From assembly GCA_036872755.1 (NCBI GenBank), contig JAVHNS010000004.1:2046001-2110000 (forward strand): a stretch of 64,000 nt of DNA. Reading direction: 5' to 3'. A program made the translations under genes and the position numbers. Below, piece after piece: positions 22,988 to 35,950 of this stretch. The stretch is from Orbilia blumenaviensis. Its lineage: Eukaryota > Ascomycota > Orbiliomycetes > Orbiliales > Orbiliaceae. Each line of letters starts with the position of its first letter. Positions within the stretch are counted from its first letter, which is position 1. The notes under the pieces are model-generated. The model made no database searches, was not told the DNA's origin, and worked only from the letters and a program-made list of their open reading frames with translations.

Positions 22988-24508
22988 GTCTCTCTCCCTT
23001 CTCCCTTCTCCCTCTAGCTAGCTCTCTCTCTCGGTATAAATAAAATAGTAATAGTAGTAGATAAAATAAGGACCGGGACCGTCTGGATAAGTTCTTGCTT
23101 GCCTGCTTGCTGTCAAAACGAGTTAAAAAGAAAGGGAAAAAAGTAAATAATAATGGAAAGGCCGGTAGAAAACTATAGTAAAGTACGAGCTGCAGCGCCG
23201 GCTGGATGGCAATTTTAAAAGGACGCAATGAGGCCGAGGAATCGAAGCGATTCGAGGAGGACGTCGTCGAGCCTCAGTTAAGGGCCCGGCCGTTAAGTTG
23301 GATTCAAAAAAAACAATGCAACACAGACTAGGCAAACAGCGGCATCAGGACCGGGTACGAAACGGTCAGGAAGTTTATAGCGGTATAATATATAAATATA
23401 TAAATATAAATGTAAATATAATATGGTAATTTTATATCGTCAATGCAAAATGCAAAAAAGGGGGAGGGGAGTAGAAGGGAAACAAAAGGGAACGATGTTT
23501 CCGGATGGGAAGATTTGGGGATATGAACAGGAATAAGTATAAAGATGGGCAAGTTAAGTTAACCTCCTCTGCACTGCTATACTAGTAGGAGGCCAGGAAT
23601 AAGAAAAACAAATCCGAGTCTGAGGAGTCGAGTCGAGGTTGAACGGTTGTGTTATATGAGGAGGGGGCCATGGCCATGCGCAGGCTGGTCCTAGGTACAT
23701 GGTGATAGCGATGGACTAAGTAACGGGCAGGTCACAAATAGCGGCAAATAGGCAAGAAGTCAACAGGTACATTTATTGGTCTCCACGTACGGACTTGACA
23801 TGTGTGTGTGTATGGATGTTAAACTTGCATCCTGCGCATGGTGTTATAACTTAGTTAAACTAACTGATGGTCTGTGTAAACATGTTATGTCTATATGTCT
23901 ATAAGTATATACATACGTATACGTATACTGTTTCCCATCCGCTTGCCCTGGCCAGGTAGTAAAAAGGCTCTGATCTAGCCGGGGGGTGAGGACATCAATG
24001 CAAAAAGAATTCAATCCAGTCTGTTGAGGAGGTGTAGAAGAAGAAACCTTTTGACACGATCCCGTTAGTTTGATGCATTGCAATGACCATGGCTGGTTAT
24101 TATTAGCATGCACCCCGGGCCACACACATTGCCGTACTACATGTGGTAATCCTGTACATTACATACATGCTTCGAGTAATGAACCCATACCCATAAACTG
24201 ACTAGTAGATTCTAATAGTTGGGAGATTATGTCCGTATGTATGTATGTCTGAATTGTACTGTATAGTTCCATTTTAATTGCACTTATTTGCGTTCCTTAA
24301 CTGTATACTAATGCTTTAGTAACATTAATATTAACGTTTGCAATGCAATGAGAGACGACTTCTGTACGAGGGGAAACAAGACAACGGTCATGTAACGTAA
24401 ATCGAACCTGTCCGTGTCCATGTCATAGTCCGCACACGCACTTTAATTTTGGAGGCCGCCCACCAGTTCTACTTCTGCCATGGTCACTGTCTGTAGAGGA
24501 CGAAGCCG

Positions 24509-24536
<28 letters not shown>
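24509..24536. repeat. Homopolymer A tract (28 nt)
   Basis: Uninterrupted A run, read directly. No retrotransposon-like coding sequence lies upstream, so it is not clearly a retroposed tail. Confidence 0.9.
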
Positions 24537-24539
<3 letters not shown>

Positions 24540-27500
24540 GGGAGCCTGAAAATGCCTGTACTGGAAGTATATCTTGTTTTGTCCATCCCTTCAACAGAAT
24601 TCAGAACTTAGATGAGATGTTCCCTGCTAGTAAGTTGAAACTTGGGCTTGGTGGCTCATATCGATGCACGACGGACCAAAACAGAGGATTGTTTATGCGT
24701 GAAGTTTACGAGAACAAGACACGCTGTCTACGATGTTTCTTTTTTTTTATAAATACTAAGGTATCTAGTCGAAACATCTTTCTTTTTGACAAAATGCAGC
24801 GTTTTCTTTTCTTTCTTTCAAAATAAACAATATAAAAAAACAAGCATACCGATTTCACGAAATTCAATCGCTCGGAAAGGCATCCAGCTGCGATACCGTC
24901 TCACAGTGGGCAAACTGATGCCGCAGTGGCTGAACAGATGAGGAATAGACCGGGTGGAGCTCTACTTACCTTAAATTTCGGCACAAACTAAAACCCTTTG
25001 TGCTTAAGAATATTACAGAATCCGCTCCAGTCTGTGGGATCGGCCTGTCAGAAGCTCGAAGAGACTGGAAAACTCCGTTTCTTTGCCTGAAGTTGGGGCC
25101 CATGAACCCCCTTCCAGGAACATCGGCAATGCAATGGCCTGCGGCCTGCAAAAGTGGTCTGGTAACTAAACCGTATGCTCTCATTTACTCTCTGCAAAAG
25201 GCCGACTGACTAGGTCCGCTTTTGTTATCTCGTCAAGCTTCCCTCTTTTGACATTCTTGGGTTTTTTCGCTAGTGCCGGTCGTTGGGATATGTAAATATG
25301 CATATGACCAAATGCATCCGAGATGAGGCCACGGCGATTTTTTTGTGAGGTAGCCGGAGCACATCAGTAATTCCTTACTATTCGTTCAGACCCCCGCACC
25401 AACAGGTGAAATCGATGGCACAGTTATCTCAATCGGGACACGAAAAGAAGGAGATCACATTCATAAGATATCTCCCCCCAAAATATCGGTAGCCTGGCCA
25501 AGTTACCAGCATTTCTCACTCGTAATAAGCGTCGATTGGATTGTGAGGCATCGACAAGAAGGGCATGAGTTAAAAGTAGGCATCAGGCGGGATGTGTGGG
25601 GAAATACACCATCCGAGCCAGCGCTCCCGGTTCGCTGCTGCTCGAGCATGCTCGCCAGTGCGTCACTTGAGCAGATGCGTGAGCCCTTTTTTCTTGGTAA
25701 TACTTAGTAGTTACGTTCCTTTTCTTTTTGTTTTATTTATCATGGCCGGCCTTCAACGAGCCTAGACCTGCCTGGGACATACCCGTCGATACGATACGAG
25801 CGGCCATGGTCAATTCAAGCAAAGGGTATATGTAGGATATAAAAAAAAGAATGTATCGGCAACACGCACATGTTTGGATGTGGATATGGATATGTTCTGC
25901 ACATTACATTTCCCCCTAAGCTACGAGCTGCAGAACATCAAAAGTATAGGGCATGCAGATGGTATTTTTGAAAGGTCTCCCGGCCTGATATTCTCCTTTC
26001 CGAGGGAAGAACATAAACGATATAGCAATTCTGATCTGCCCGCCAAGTACTAAGCTTCGTTAGCCCTAGATTTTCCTGGAACTCCGTTCCGCCACATGCG
26101 GGCATTACACCTGCATGTGTTTTTTGGGGGGTTATCCAGACTGATCCATAACGGCTGCGGGTAAGGGAAGAAGCTTAAGGAAGGGGGAGGATGGGGACGA
26201 GCCAATCTGCGAGTGAGCTAAGCAGGTGGTGGGTGCTCGATAGAATGATATGATAGGTGCTATCGAACAGGTATGGGGGGATGCAAGCCCACTCGGTTAG
26301 CGAGTTCTGCCCGGATGCAATTGAGATTTCCTTTCAAAGTATCGAATCTGGCATGATCCAAGCGACGGCTCCTCGACCTTTCATTCCCCAAAGACGTAAG
26401 CATACCCGGGAATCACGAATCGCTGGCCGATGGGATAAATTGCGGCATTTAAGACACCTAAAGTGCTGGATTTTGAATCAAGAAATGACTTGAAGGGGCT
26501 CATGGAAAACAGAAACAAAAAGTTCCGTCAACATCGGCCCAATATACTCTTTTTACATACCAGATTATACACTTCCCCACTCTTCAGCAGGTGCACCAGC
26601 CCGGTGCGTCCATGGCCGATGGCTTTAACCGCCTCAATACCCACACAATTCCAGCGCGAAGATGCAAGAGTGGGGCTCTTAGGGCCGCTTAGCGATTGAC
26701 CTTCCCTAAGTTTGGGATCTGCTTATAAAACTACATAAGGTTTTAATGGACGCACTCGAATATCGTGGACTATATTATCTGCGAGGCGCTCGAGTTGGCC
26801 TGATACATTACCACCAGAGAGAGCGCTAGTGATGCGAACTACGGCCAAGTCCTATGCTAGCTGTATCCCGTACTAGTATTACTGCTACTAGGAATATTCA
26901 ACAAGACATAACTTTGGGGCCTGTAAACTCGTCCAGTTAGGGACGGAGAAGGGGTTGCCCTTTCGAATTCGTTCCTGTGTTCTGCCTGCCAGAGATCTCG
27001 CTCTTAGCTTAGCCAGGCAATGACAATTGCAAAATATCTTGGTTCTTGAAAGTGTTCCCGTGTTCTCCTTCGTGGTCACCGGTGGTGATATCGTGAGGTC
27101 TCTGTAAACGGAAGGAGGAGGCATTCTCCATCGTTCCAGGCAGACAGCTGAGTAAAGCTTGTGGTGTCCCGAATCTTGGGATTCCTAACCTTCTCCTTAC
27201 AAGCCTCGCCTCGTCCATAATTTGAAATTATTTTGATCATGAATTGAAGCCAGCTGGCCGAAAGTTCCGATATTCCTTTTTCGAAACTCGTTGAGCTTTT
27301 GACCACGGAAGAAAGAGTCCCTATAGTCGAGCAAAGGAAAAAGAACATTCATCAATTTATTCATATTCGTCTGATTGAAAGTTCTAATAGGTGCACTGCA
27401 GCAGATGGCTGCTAACTAAGTTACTACCAACCCGCATGCTGGGAATAGTATTGTTTTTCTTTTGCATGTTTTGTTTTTTGTTTTTTAATTTTTTTTTGTT

Positions 27501-29497
27501 TTTCGCCTTTCTCCATTCCGCCGCAACGTCTCGAGCTCATGCTTCTTCTTCCTCAGACGTACTCTCATTTAAAAATGGGGTACATCCAGCTACTTCTACC
27601 CGAGAGCCCAATCATATGGGTGCCGGTGGCCATGAATAGCACCGTCGTCGATGTCTTCCGAGCAAGGTTATCCCGGGAAACTTTGAAATCGAGGGACGGA
27701 ACGAAGTCTCACAAATTCAATCTTGATAGCAATTACCTGCATTGAAATGTCGGATGCGAAACCAGGTCATGAGACGCTTGTGATATTTCGAAACTCTTCC
27801 ACATTCAAACACTAAACTAAGGTACTTGTTACTGAGGTCATTCATTCTTTCATGGTCATAAAAAAGCACAAGGCAGAAAAGAAAACAAAACAAAAGAGAG
27901 GGAGAGACCAGAAACCTTCGGCTGCGATCGTGTGCGCTCGGAGTTTTGACCTATCTTCTGTTGCTCCTGTCTAATATAATACATGCATCCCCACCCCTTT
28001 TTCTTTTTTGCTCTCGACCATATGCATTTTTCTTCTCGCTCGTAGCTCATGCATTCGTGGTTGAAACCTGGTCTGGACTTTAATCTATAACCCGTGTGAG
28101 GTTATTCTCGGTTTACCACTGTAAGAAGGTTTTCCTTGAGCCGTTGATCCAAAGGAAGGCATACATGCCTGATCCCGGCAAAGATCATAACAGCGACACA
28201 ATAAATTCCTCAATAGAGCACCCGGCCAAGAGGATATCGGACCAGCGAACGGGGGAACTCCAGATATCTTCCTCTTGGGGTATCTTGGGTGTATCTCACG
28301 AAAGTCAAGCTGAGGGGTACCACTCTGCATTTTGGCTTTCGTTATCGGTGGGGGAAGCTAGCACCGATTTCGAGGTCTTTGACGGCTACCTTCTCTTCGC
28401 GGCCGAAGTTGGGACAAAAGATCAGCCGCCGTTTCCACTGTTACGTCGATGCGGCAAGGATGTCCCGCTGTGCTTGCGGATTCTAGAGAAGCTGGCTAGC
28501 CTCTTTTCTCTATTGGTCATTTTTTTTGATGGCTTGCTCTTGCTCTTGTACTTGCTCTGGAGTCCGGCACTGGCTCTGACACTTGTATTGTTGGGGAACC
28601 AGCCAGTAAGGCGCACACAGAAGAACTGGCCGGCCGGCTGGCTAGCTATAGCTATAGTGAGTATAAGATATTATAATCGCATGGACTTACGTAGGACATA
28701 TTCCCGTACCATGGCAGAAATATAGGTAGGCATGGTTTATTTTCAGCGGCTGCATACTTAACCTTTACAATTCAAAGTCCGTCATTCCAACTTGAAAAAT
28801 TACCCAGCTACGGCATCGTGCAGACCTTACTAGAGTAGTTTTCCTACATACACACTTCGCATACTTACTAGCTTAAGTGCATAGGCACATACATATTCGT
28901 ACAGGGCCTTTACAACCGCATGGGTGGAAGGGATATTTTTCTCCGTAAACTGACTTACTTAATACGCTTTTCTTGTTCGTGTGTGTCTGGAAAACCCGGG
29001 TATGTTTCTATAGCCATGGTGGGCTATACTATCGTGTCATGTTTCGACGATGTAATCCCCACATGTGCGTGGGGCGCTGGCTCGGTCAGCCGGTCTTAAA
29101 GGGAACCTTGACCACATATGGGGCTGTTATGACATGCTTGGTCTGAAAAATTCTGGGTCGCTTCGTCTATCGTCCCGACAAAGCGTCGAATCCTTACGTT
29201 TGTAGCCAATTTAGGCGTCATCTTACGAGACTATCGAACTTCGTACCTGTCAAGATTTCACTATAATTGTTCTACAGGAGAAATGGGCGAAGGAAGAAAG
29301 GGCGAAAAAGAAAAATGGTTGTAAGAGCCCCAGGAGGGGGGCCTGCAGAGTTAATCTATGCAAATAGCCAAATATACTGGTGTTCTATCTGGAAAATTTG
29401 TGATTGTATGAATGATTTCTGTGAACCGAGAGCTCTCAAGGGCCCCTTCACATCGCCGTATGGCGTAAAGACCAGAAATTTCCATGTTCGTTCACTC

Positions 29498-32368
29498 TCA
29501 GCGTTTGCCCCATCGTTCTTCCTCGCGTTCTCTTTCCACTCGTCTCTCCCGCTCAGCTGCAGTCTCCTCATCCTCGTATCTGGTTGAATGTCTTCTGGAA
29601 GATCGGGAACTTTTGGATTTTCGTTCAGGGTCATCGCCATGCCTGTCGCTTCTTTCCTCGTCGTCTCCACGACTTCGTTTGTGATGCCCATGGCTTCTAT
29701 GCCGGCTTCGAGAACGTTTGCGGGATTTCTTGTCTCCATCCCTTCTCCTGTCCTCTCTGTTCCCGTCCTTGTCCTTTCGTCGATCATCGTTATCCCTGTC
29801 TCTATGTCTGGACTTTGAATCCACATCAAGTGTTTTCTCCGTGTCCTTTGCGTCAATGTCTCCTGTGGCGTCTTCCCTTTCTTTAGTGCCCCTTCGGTCC
29901 CTACTTCGACTTCCGGAGCGGTCCCGTCGATGCCTGTGTGACGAACTCTTGTGACTGCGGTGAGATCGACTGGACTCCTTGTCTCGTTTGTCCTTTTCTC
30001 TATCCCTATCCTTATCCCTATCCCTCTCCCTATCTCTATCCCTATCCCTATCCCTATCCCTATCCCTATCTTTGTCTCTCTCTCCGTCGCGATGACGTTT
30101 TCTATCCTTTGGAGAGCGGGCTCGGTCTCCAGACGCAGCTCTGCTCTGGCGTGGGCTAGAGCTTCTCTTGCGAGATCGGCTTCTATGTCGGTGCCTTTTA
30201 GTCCGAGACCTGGAACGAGAACGACTACGTCTTCTGTCCCGATCATGGGATGATTCATGATCTTTTCGCGACTCTACGGGTGAGAATTGAGCATCGTCAA
30301 CTTTGGACTGTCGTCTGGATATATCATCATAGTCGCTGTCAGGACCGGCAGCGGCTCCGTTCTTGCCGGACGAGGCCGTGGATCCAGTTCGTAGGTGATT
30401 GATGGAGGCATCATCGCTAAAAACTCCGTCGTTAGTCTGTTAGTCAGTCTGTTTGGTGGAAAATATCGAAATTATGGAGTTAGGATTTTTTTTTAATTTT
30501 TCAAAATCAAGTACTTGCCTTCCTGCGATTTGGGCCTGGTGGAAACCGCCTCTGAAGTAACCACGGCCTCCTCGAGGTCCCCTACCCCTCTCGCCGCGCT
30601 CCCTCATAGCCCTTGGTCCAGTTGGAGCATTTACGGGAGCCTGTGGCTGCGGTTCTACATCTCCAGAAGGAGTTTGATATGGATTCTCCTTAACTACATT
30701 ACCCGACAAATCAGTAGAGTCTGTGATTTGAGAATCGCCCCTAATATCAATCAATGAAATAGCGTTTGTAGCACCATTAGTCTCACTACTAATGCCGTCT
30801 TGGAAATCCTTATCTCTGGCTGGCTCGCTGGATACCTCATCGACCAATACCTTTTCAGTATCACCTCTAGCTCTCGAGTTGATTTGCAGAGGCTCCCCAT
30901 CGGCGGTGATAGCAATTTGATCCGAACTATCCCCATTGACACCATGAGAGACACCAGAGACATCATTACCAGAAGACTGTTGCTCGAAGTTCCTGTTGTT
31001 GCCTCGCGGAGGTCCTCCAAACTGCTGTTGCTGCTGCCCATAGTTCCCACGCATGCTCTGGTTCGAGTAATTACGGTATTGGTTGTGGTGGTAGCCACGA
31101 GACTGGAATTGTTGATGAGGCATCATCTGATTTTGTTGGGATTGATGATTTCCATAAGAAGACTGGTGATTATATCCACCTGCACCGGGATAGAAACCAG
31201 CGTTCATGCCAGAAGAATTGAAGCTCGATCCATCTAATCCATTCTGCATATTCCACCCGTTTCCCCAATTGCCTTGTCCCTGCATCCCCATCCCAGAGTT
31301 TCCATAGCCACCTTGACCGTACCCATATCCCATATTCATGTTTCCCATCCCATTGAAGCCATCTGGGAAGGACTGCATTCCATTAAAGGAGTTCATGCCT
31401 GATTGATCTGAACAATGAATGTCAGTAGACTGCGTACCTCTAGCATAGTAGAATCGCGAAATCTAAAACTTACCCATCATATTCGACATGCCATTACCCC
31501 ACCCGCCTTGCATCCCGTAACCGGATTGATCGTATCCGTTCCATCCCATATTATATCCTTGATACTGTCCACTTTGGTCTGAATACTGGTTCCCTCCTTG
31601 CTGGTTATTCCAGAACTGTCCTCCTTGGGACTGACCGTTTGCACCATCGCTGGTTCCCTGTGTATTGTGGTTCTGGCTTGCGCCTTCGGCCTCGTCGTGT
31701 CCGTTTTCTGTTGCGGGCGTGCCATTCTGTTCCTCCGACTAGATACATTGTTAGAACAATTGCCAAAAGAAGAAGAAAAAATTGATCGATATTTTATGTG
31801 TCTAACCTTCGGGACTTCCTTGTTTGCAGGGCCTTCTACAGAGCCTTCCTGATCCGCCTGAGCGGGCAATGAAGCTTCTCGATTAGCCTCTGGTACTGCA
31901 GATTCTGCAGAGGCGTCCGCGGGTTTTTCGACGGAGGCTTGCGGAGTCGGTGTGACCTCCTTCTTTGCCTTTGCCAATGACCCGTACTTCTTTTCTGCAG
32001 TTCGCAAGAAAATCGTGACGGTAGTTCGAAGAGATGCATATACTTTGCACTCAGCCGCGTCTAATGGGGAATGGTCGCATATTTTGCAGACGGTGGGGAG
32101 CGTCGATTGGCCTATAAATGACTGTTAGCAAATTTTCCCCCCAAAATACCACAGAAGGGCCCGGTAGACATACAATTGCCACATATCGACTGCTCGCAGC
32201 ATGGGAGCCGGTAGGCATCCTGTGCCAAATTGTTGCACATGGAGCATCTGAGGCGGACTGGAATCTCCTCCAGTGGGATCGAGAGACTACTGAAGACGGT
32301 TATGAGCAATTGGATCCTGAATGGTTGAACTGGATGGTTGAATGGGTTCTATCGTACCTAGCCGTCAT
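29498..32368 (-). CDS. RING-type protein with N/Q/G-rich centre and RS/RD-rich tail
   Basis: Exons 32358-32368, 32174-32289, 31807-32111, 31474-31738, 30519-31398 and 29498-30416 give 831 aa. Residues 19-54 form a Cys-rich finger: CSMC, PCCEQSICGNC, then CKIC. It resembles the RING/U-box of RBBP6/Mpe1-type proteins, but no DWNN domain precedes it. After SLRTTVTIFLRTAEKK comes an Ala/Glu linker. A long N/Q/G/Y-rich region follows with NNQQGGNQY, GYGYGQGGYGNSGMG and an RGG-like block (GERGRGPRGGRGYFRGGF). The last exon is an SR/RD/RE region ending ERWGKR. The layout suggests an RNA-processing E3 ligase or scaffold that may condense. Intron 5 has a GC donor (AG/GCAAGT). The 11-nt first exon (M-T-A) is the weakest part of the model. 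Confidence 0.78.
30001..30070 (+). repeat. Coding hexamer minisatellite (TATCCC)n
   Basis: About 11 imperfect copies of a CCTATC-type hexamer. On the gene strand it encodes alternating Asp-Arg (RDRDRD) within the RING protein tail, with one Glu and one Lys variant. Confidence 0.9.
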
Positions 32369-33806
32369 TTTGACAACAGTCGACGAGTACGCCACGGTAC
32401 TCAATGATAAATCGACTCTTTCGAAAGGTTAGGATCGTTTACTGGCGACCATGCCAGGGAGGATAATAAGCGCGTACTCGGTTCGTATGGGAGTGCCGGC
32501 GGCGATTGTGCGATTATAATATTAAGAAAAGGCCATTGACTTGTGAGACGGGCGCTATCGATGTATCTAGCGTGAGATCTATCGAAAGAAAGGCCGAGGC
32601 TGATGGTTTATAGTTTTTTCTTTTTATGTATGTGCTTTTTTTTTTTTTTTGGTTGAAACGGTGATGGAGAGGTATTCGCTGTTGAAGAAGGCTTATGAAA
32701 AGGTGGATCAATCAAGGAAATTCGTGACGAAGAACTGAATTCAAAACGCTCAAACAGGAAACGTGATCAGGGTCAAAAGTGCAGACCAACAGTACTGATT
32801 TCGGGGCGGAAACGACGACGGAAGGAGATGTTATTTAACCGTTGACAGTGTTTCGTGAGGAGAGATCGCGAGAGTGACTTGAGGATGGAGTGACGTTGAA
32901 GGAGGTGAGGGTTGTCGTCTGATGAACTTTTTTGCCAATTAAATTTTCCCTTCCCGCGGCATCAGCAAAATATTTAATCCAAAACGCGTCACCCAACTGC
33001 CAACGCGGCATCAGCACAGCTACGTATTGAACATTCTCTCTGTTCAAGACTTTATAGCTTAAGTAATTACTTAAGTACGCAGTAGCCAAGGGTTTCATTG
33101 AAGGTGTTCAGACGGCGCCCCGTACCCAAGAAAATTGATTGCGATTGCGATAGTCTTGTCGCATTAGCCCTTTTTTTTTTTTTTTTTTCTTCTCCCTGTT
33201 CCTTTTAAGGCCTATCAGTTCTCCAACAGCTTAGTCTTTCTTATATTGAATATAGAATATGCCTAGACTTCAGGTACTGCGGGTTACTAAACATATGCAT
33301 ATACCTGTATACCTATAAACCCGAACGCGCAGAGGATAGAATTCAAGTTGACGACATCTATAAAAATACAAATGAAACAATTAAGTTCAACTATTAGGTA
33401 TAAATATGCATACTTAGGTACCTATTAGAGTATTAGTACCATTGATGTTGAATGATAATGATCAGTGAAGTGAGTAAGTATCGTAGACACAAAAAAAAGC
33501 CGACAGGGAAATCATAACGTCCGCGCGTATGCGACTCCAAAATATTCGACGACACAGTACTAGAGTCATTAATCTTGATTACAAACAGTAGCTGAGTATC
33601 TAGGTGTAAGTACCTATTAATTACCTAGCTAATGGCCTCAGAGCCTGGGGAGTTGAGTGGGATCTTGAACAAGAATAGACTTGTCACACCAGCTGTGTGT
33701 TGTCAGACCTGTGATTACATAAGCAAATGTTATTGTTACTATGCCATGTGTTGTTGTGTTGACTCTTGTAACCACAAAAATAGTCTGTTCTGGACCGTGT
33801 CTGGTT

Positions 33807-33834
33807 CCAACGAGACCAGTTCTGGTCTCGTTGG
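33807..33834. repeat. Perfect palindrome, 13-bp arms, 2-nt centre
   Basis: CCAACGAGACCAG, then TT, then its exact reverse complement. Read directly. Could fold as a cruciform or RNA hairpin. Confidence 0.9.
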
Positions 33835-34056
33835 TTTAAGCATGGTTACGAGATCTAGACTGATAGCCACATAATTATGACCAGACTCCGTGTGTTGTCG
33901 CCACAGCTAGACCAAACCATTATATTCTTGCTTTGTCTCGTATCATAGTCTCATAGCCAGAGTATTTTGTGTGGGATTGATCAGCCGTAGTACGTCTCGG
34001 TCCGGTAATCAGAACATTACGAGACCATCTAGGTGGTTAATCAGACTATTTTTGTG

Positions 34057-34242
34057 TTGTGATATGTGTGGTCTATTACGTCGATGTGTTGCGGCTTCAG
34101 CAGGGGTATAGATATCCGGCGACTAGACGAGCGGCAATCTCGTCTCGGCTTCCACTTTCTCCCTTGTCACACCGCACATAATACGCCACACAACGTTACT
34201 TTAACTTGTGTTGCCTCTGTTTATATACGGCATATATCACAA
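34057..34242. repeat. Short element bounded by 12-bp inverted repeats
   Basis: TTGTGATATGTG at 34057-34068 is matched by CATATATCACAA at 34231-34242 with one mismatch. The 186-bp unit begins near TGTTG and could be a solo-LTR or MITE remnant, but AT-rich DNA gives such matches by chance. Confidence 0.35.
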
Positions 34243-34908
34243 TGTGACAATATATTCAGTATAAAACCAAGCAAATGAATTCGAACAACTTTATGGAGGG
34301 GTTTTCTGAAAGGGTGACTCAGCCACGGTCAGTTCCCCAGACCCTGAACTCCTCAAGGCCCTCGTATCGATACCTTCCAAGCGTTTCTACTCGGAAGAAA
34401 CTCTCCCTAGTCCGGGAGATCTAGTCTTCGAGCCGAAGGGCCGTATCTATTCGGACCTGTGCATGTAATTATTACAATCCCATCAAAGAGAGTTGTAAGC
34501 TTTCTAGATAAAACAAAATCGTCTTGGCTTTTTTGCCTTACATTACAAAGGGTGGTGCACGTTGATTCGTTGTTACAGCGGCAATATATTTATGCATTCA
34601 TGAAGGAAACAATGATACTCGCGGCAATTTTGTAAGTACCCTAAAGTGTGTTACGCCGCGCTGTTCATTTCTTGCATTTTGTAAGGTTTGTCTTGAACTG
34701 TATACGTTTGATTCCCATCGACGAGAACCGAAGTTATTGGGTTGAAGCCTTAGAAGACACAGCGACTCTCCGTGCTTGTTGCCTGGTGACGAAGAACAAC
34801 TGTGCCTAGCTGCTTCATACGTCTCGCGGGGTCTTAGGGCTCATATAATGACCACAAACGAGCCATTTGTGAGACAATCCCTGATTCTAACAACCCGAAC
34901 CTGGGATT

Positions 34909-34931
34909 ACCAACGAACCTAGGTCGTTGGT
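34909..34931. repeat. Hairpin sharing CCAACGA..TCGTTGG arms
   Basis: ACCAACGA, a 7-nt loop ACCTAGG, and TCGTTGGT. The arms repeat the outer arms of the palindrome at 33807. Confidence 0.8.
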
Positions 34932-35950
34932 GGCTGGTTCATTGAGCAAGTCATTCTTTGTCCGCCTATAAGACTGGTGGGCACAGGCTTTAAGGGAGCA
35001 GTTTAACGGGCTTATACGCCCTAGATTTCCCCGACTCTCGTAATTAGGTCTCATAGGTTGTCTCTTCTAGCGGAACCCATAAGAGGTGGTGTATTTTTCT
35101 TTTCTTTTAAAGTTGCTTTAGTTATCGATATCAGCGTTATGTACTACTTGGGTTGTGTTATTAGAATAGACAAGTGGGCATTACAAGTCATAATGCCATT
35201 ATATAACCCTATTCTTGTAACTGTCACCAGAAAATTTTGTTTTTGCTTTCGAATTTCGGAGACTAGTATGAAAACCATATTGATAGACAGTTCATCACAA
35301 ATCGAGGGAGCAATTTTAACTGCACTATAACCCAGAATGCGATCAAAGTAGTCAAATAAAAGAGACTCTTAGATATACACGATTTTTAATAATATAAACT
35401 TCCCATCATCATACCCTAAACGAACACAAGTGTTGTATATAGGAAATGGCAATAATCATATCAATTAAATAAACAAATCCAAAGCAATGGCAAAATTTAT
35501 CTACAGAGCTAGATATAGCTAGAAATTTGCAATTCAGATAAGCGGATGATCGCCGATATGGTGACAAGATCAAATTTATAAAAGGTTGAGCTCGGGCCAC
35601 GGGTGTGACCGTGTGCTTCGCTAATGGAGACTAGGATGTATGTCTTGCGGCTCACTAGGTCGCGGGTCGATGGAAATGCCGAAACTAAGTCTGCAACCGG
35701 CTTGGCTGAAAAAAGGACTTGCACGGCTCACTGTTCTTTATTCTTACGTAGTTTACTAGGTGGTATATGGGTATCGAATAATTAAGTCCGTGGCCAGATC
35801 TTCTTTCGTTTCCACAATCTCTTAAGCTCTTGCGTTGGCTTCGACTTATATTATATTTCGTCATTCGCTTCCCTAGTGTGCTTACATGCGTTTGACCAAC
35901 TACTTCACTACCGACGAGAAAGCCTAAAGATTAGCATAATCAGACGAGTT

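Larger units (their letters stand above)
21089..29497. other. 8.4 kb gene desert upstream of the velvet regulator
   Basis: No frame here shows a recognisable domain or a consistent spliced model. It lies 5' of velC and 3' of the RING gene. It is rich in long homopolymers, pyrimidine/purine tracts, GTAAGTACGT-like tandem motifs (21180-21315) and short palindromes. Developmental regulators in filamentous fungi often have long promoters and leaders, so much of it may be velC control DNA. A 186-codon frame from ATG 28165 to 28725 (+) has no recognised domain. Confidence 0.5.
32369..35950. other. Gene-free region with hairpins, possible degenerate repeats
   Basis: 3.6 kb separate the RING gene start and the hydrolase start. 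Frames are short and show no domain. The part at 33650-35100 is rich in GAGACC/GGTCTC motifs and CCAACGA..TCGTTGG hairpins, unlike the flanks, which suggests decayed repeat DNA. A stop-free stretch at about 34309-34466 (+) reads like protein (SDPELLKALV-type) but has no start and no recognised family. Confidence 0.45.

Noticed and set aside
29938..30253. Plus-strand frames with PYPYPY or IPIPIP repeats
   Set aside because: Produced by the (TATCCC)n repeat read on the wrong strand.
29356..30258. 300-codon minus-strand frame with a GIGIGI repeat
   Set aside because: It is another frame of the hexamer-repeat exon; the RDRDRD frame continues the RING gene in phase and ends ERWGKR.
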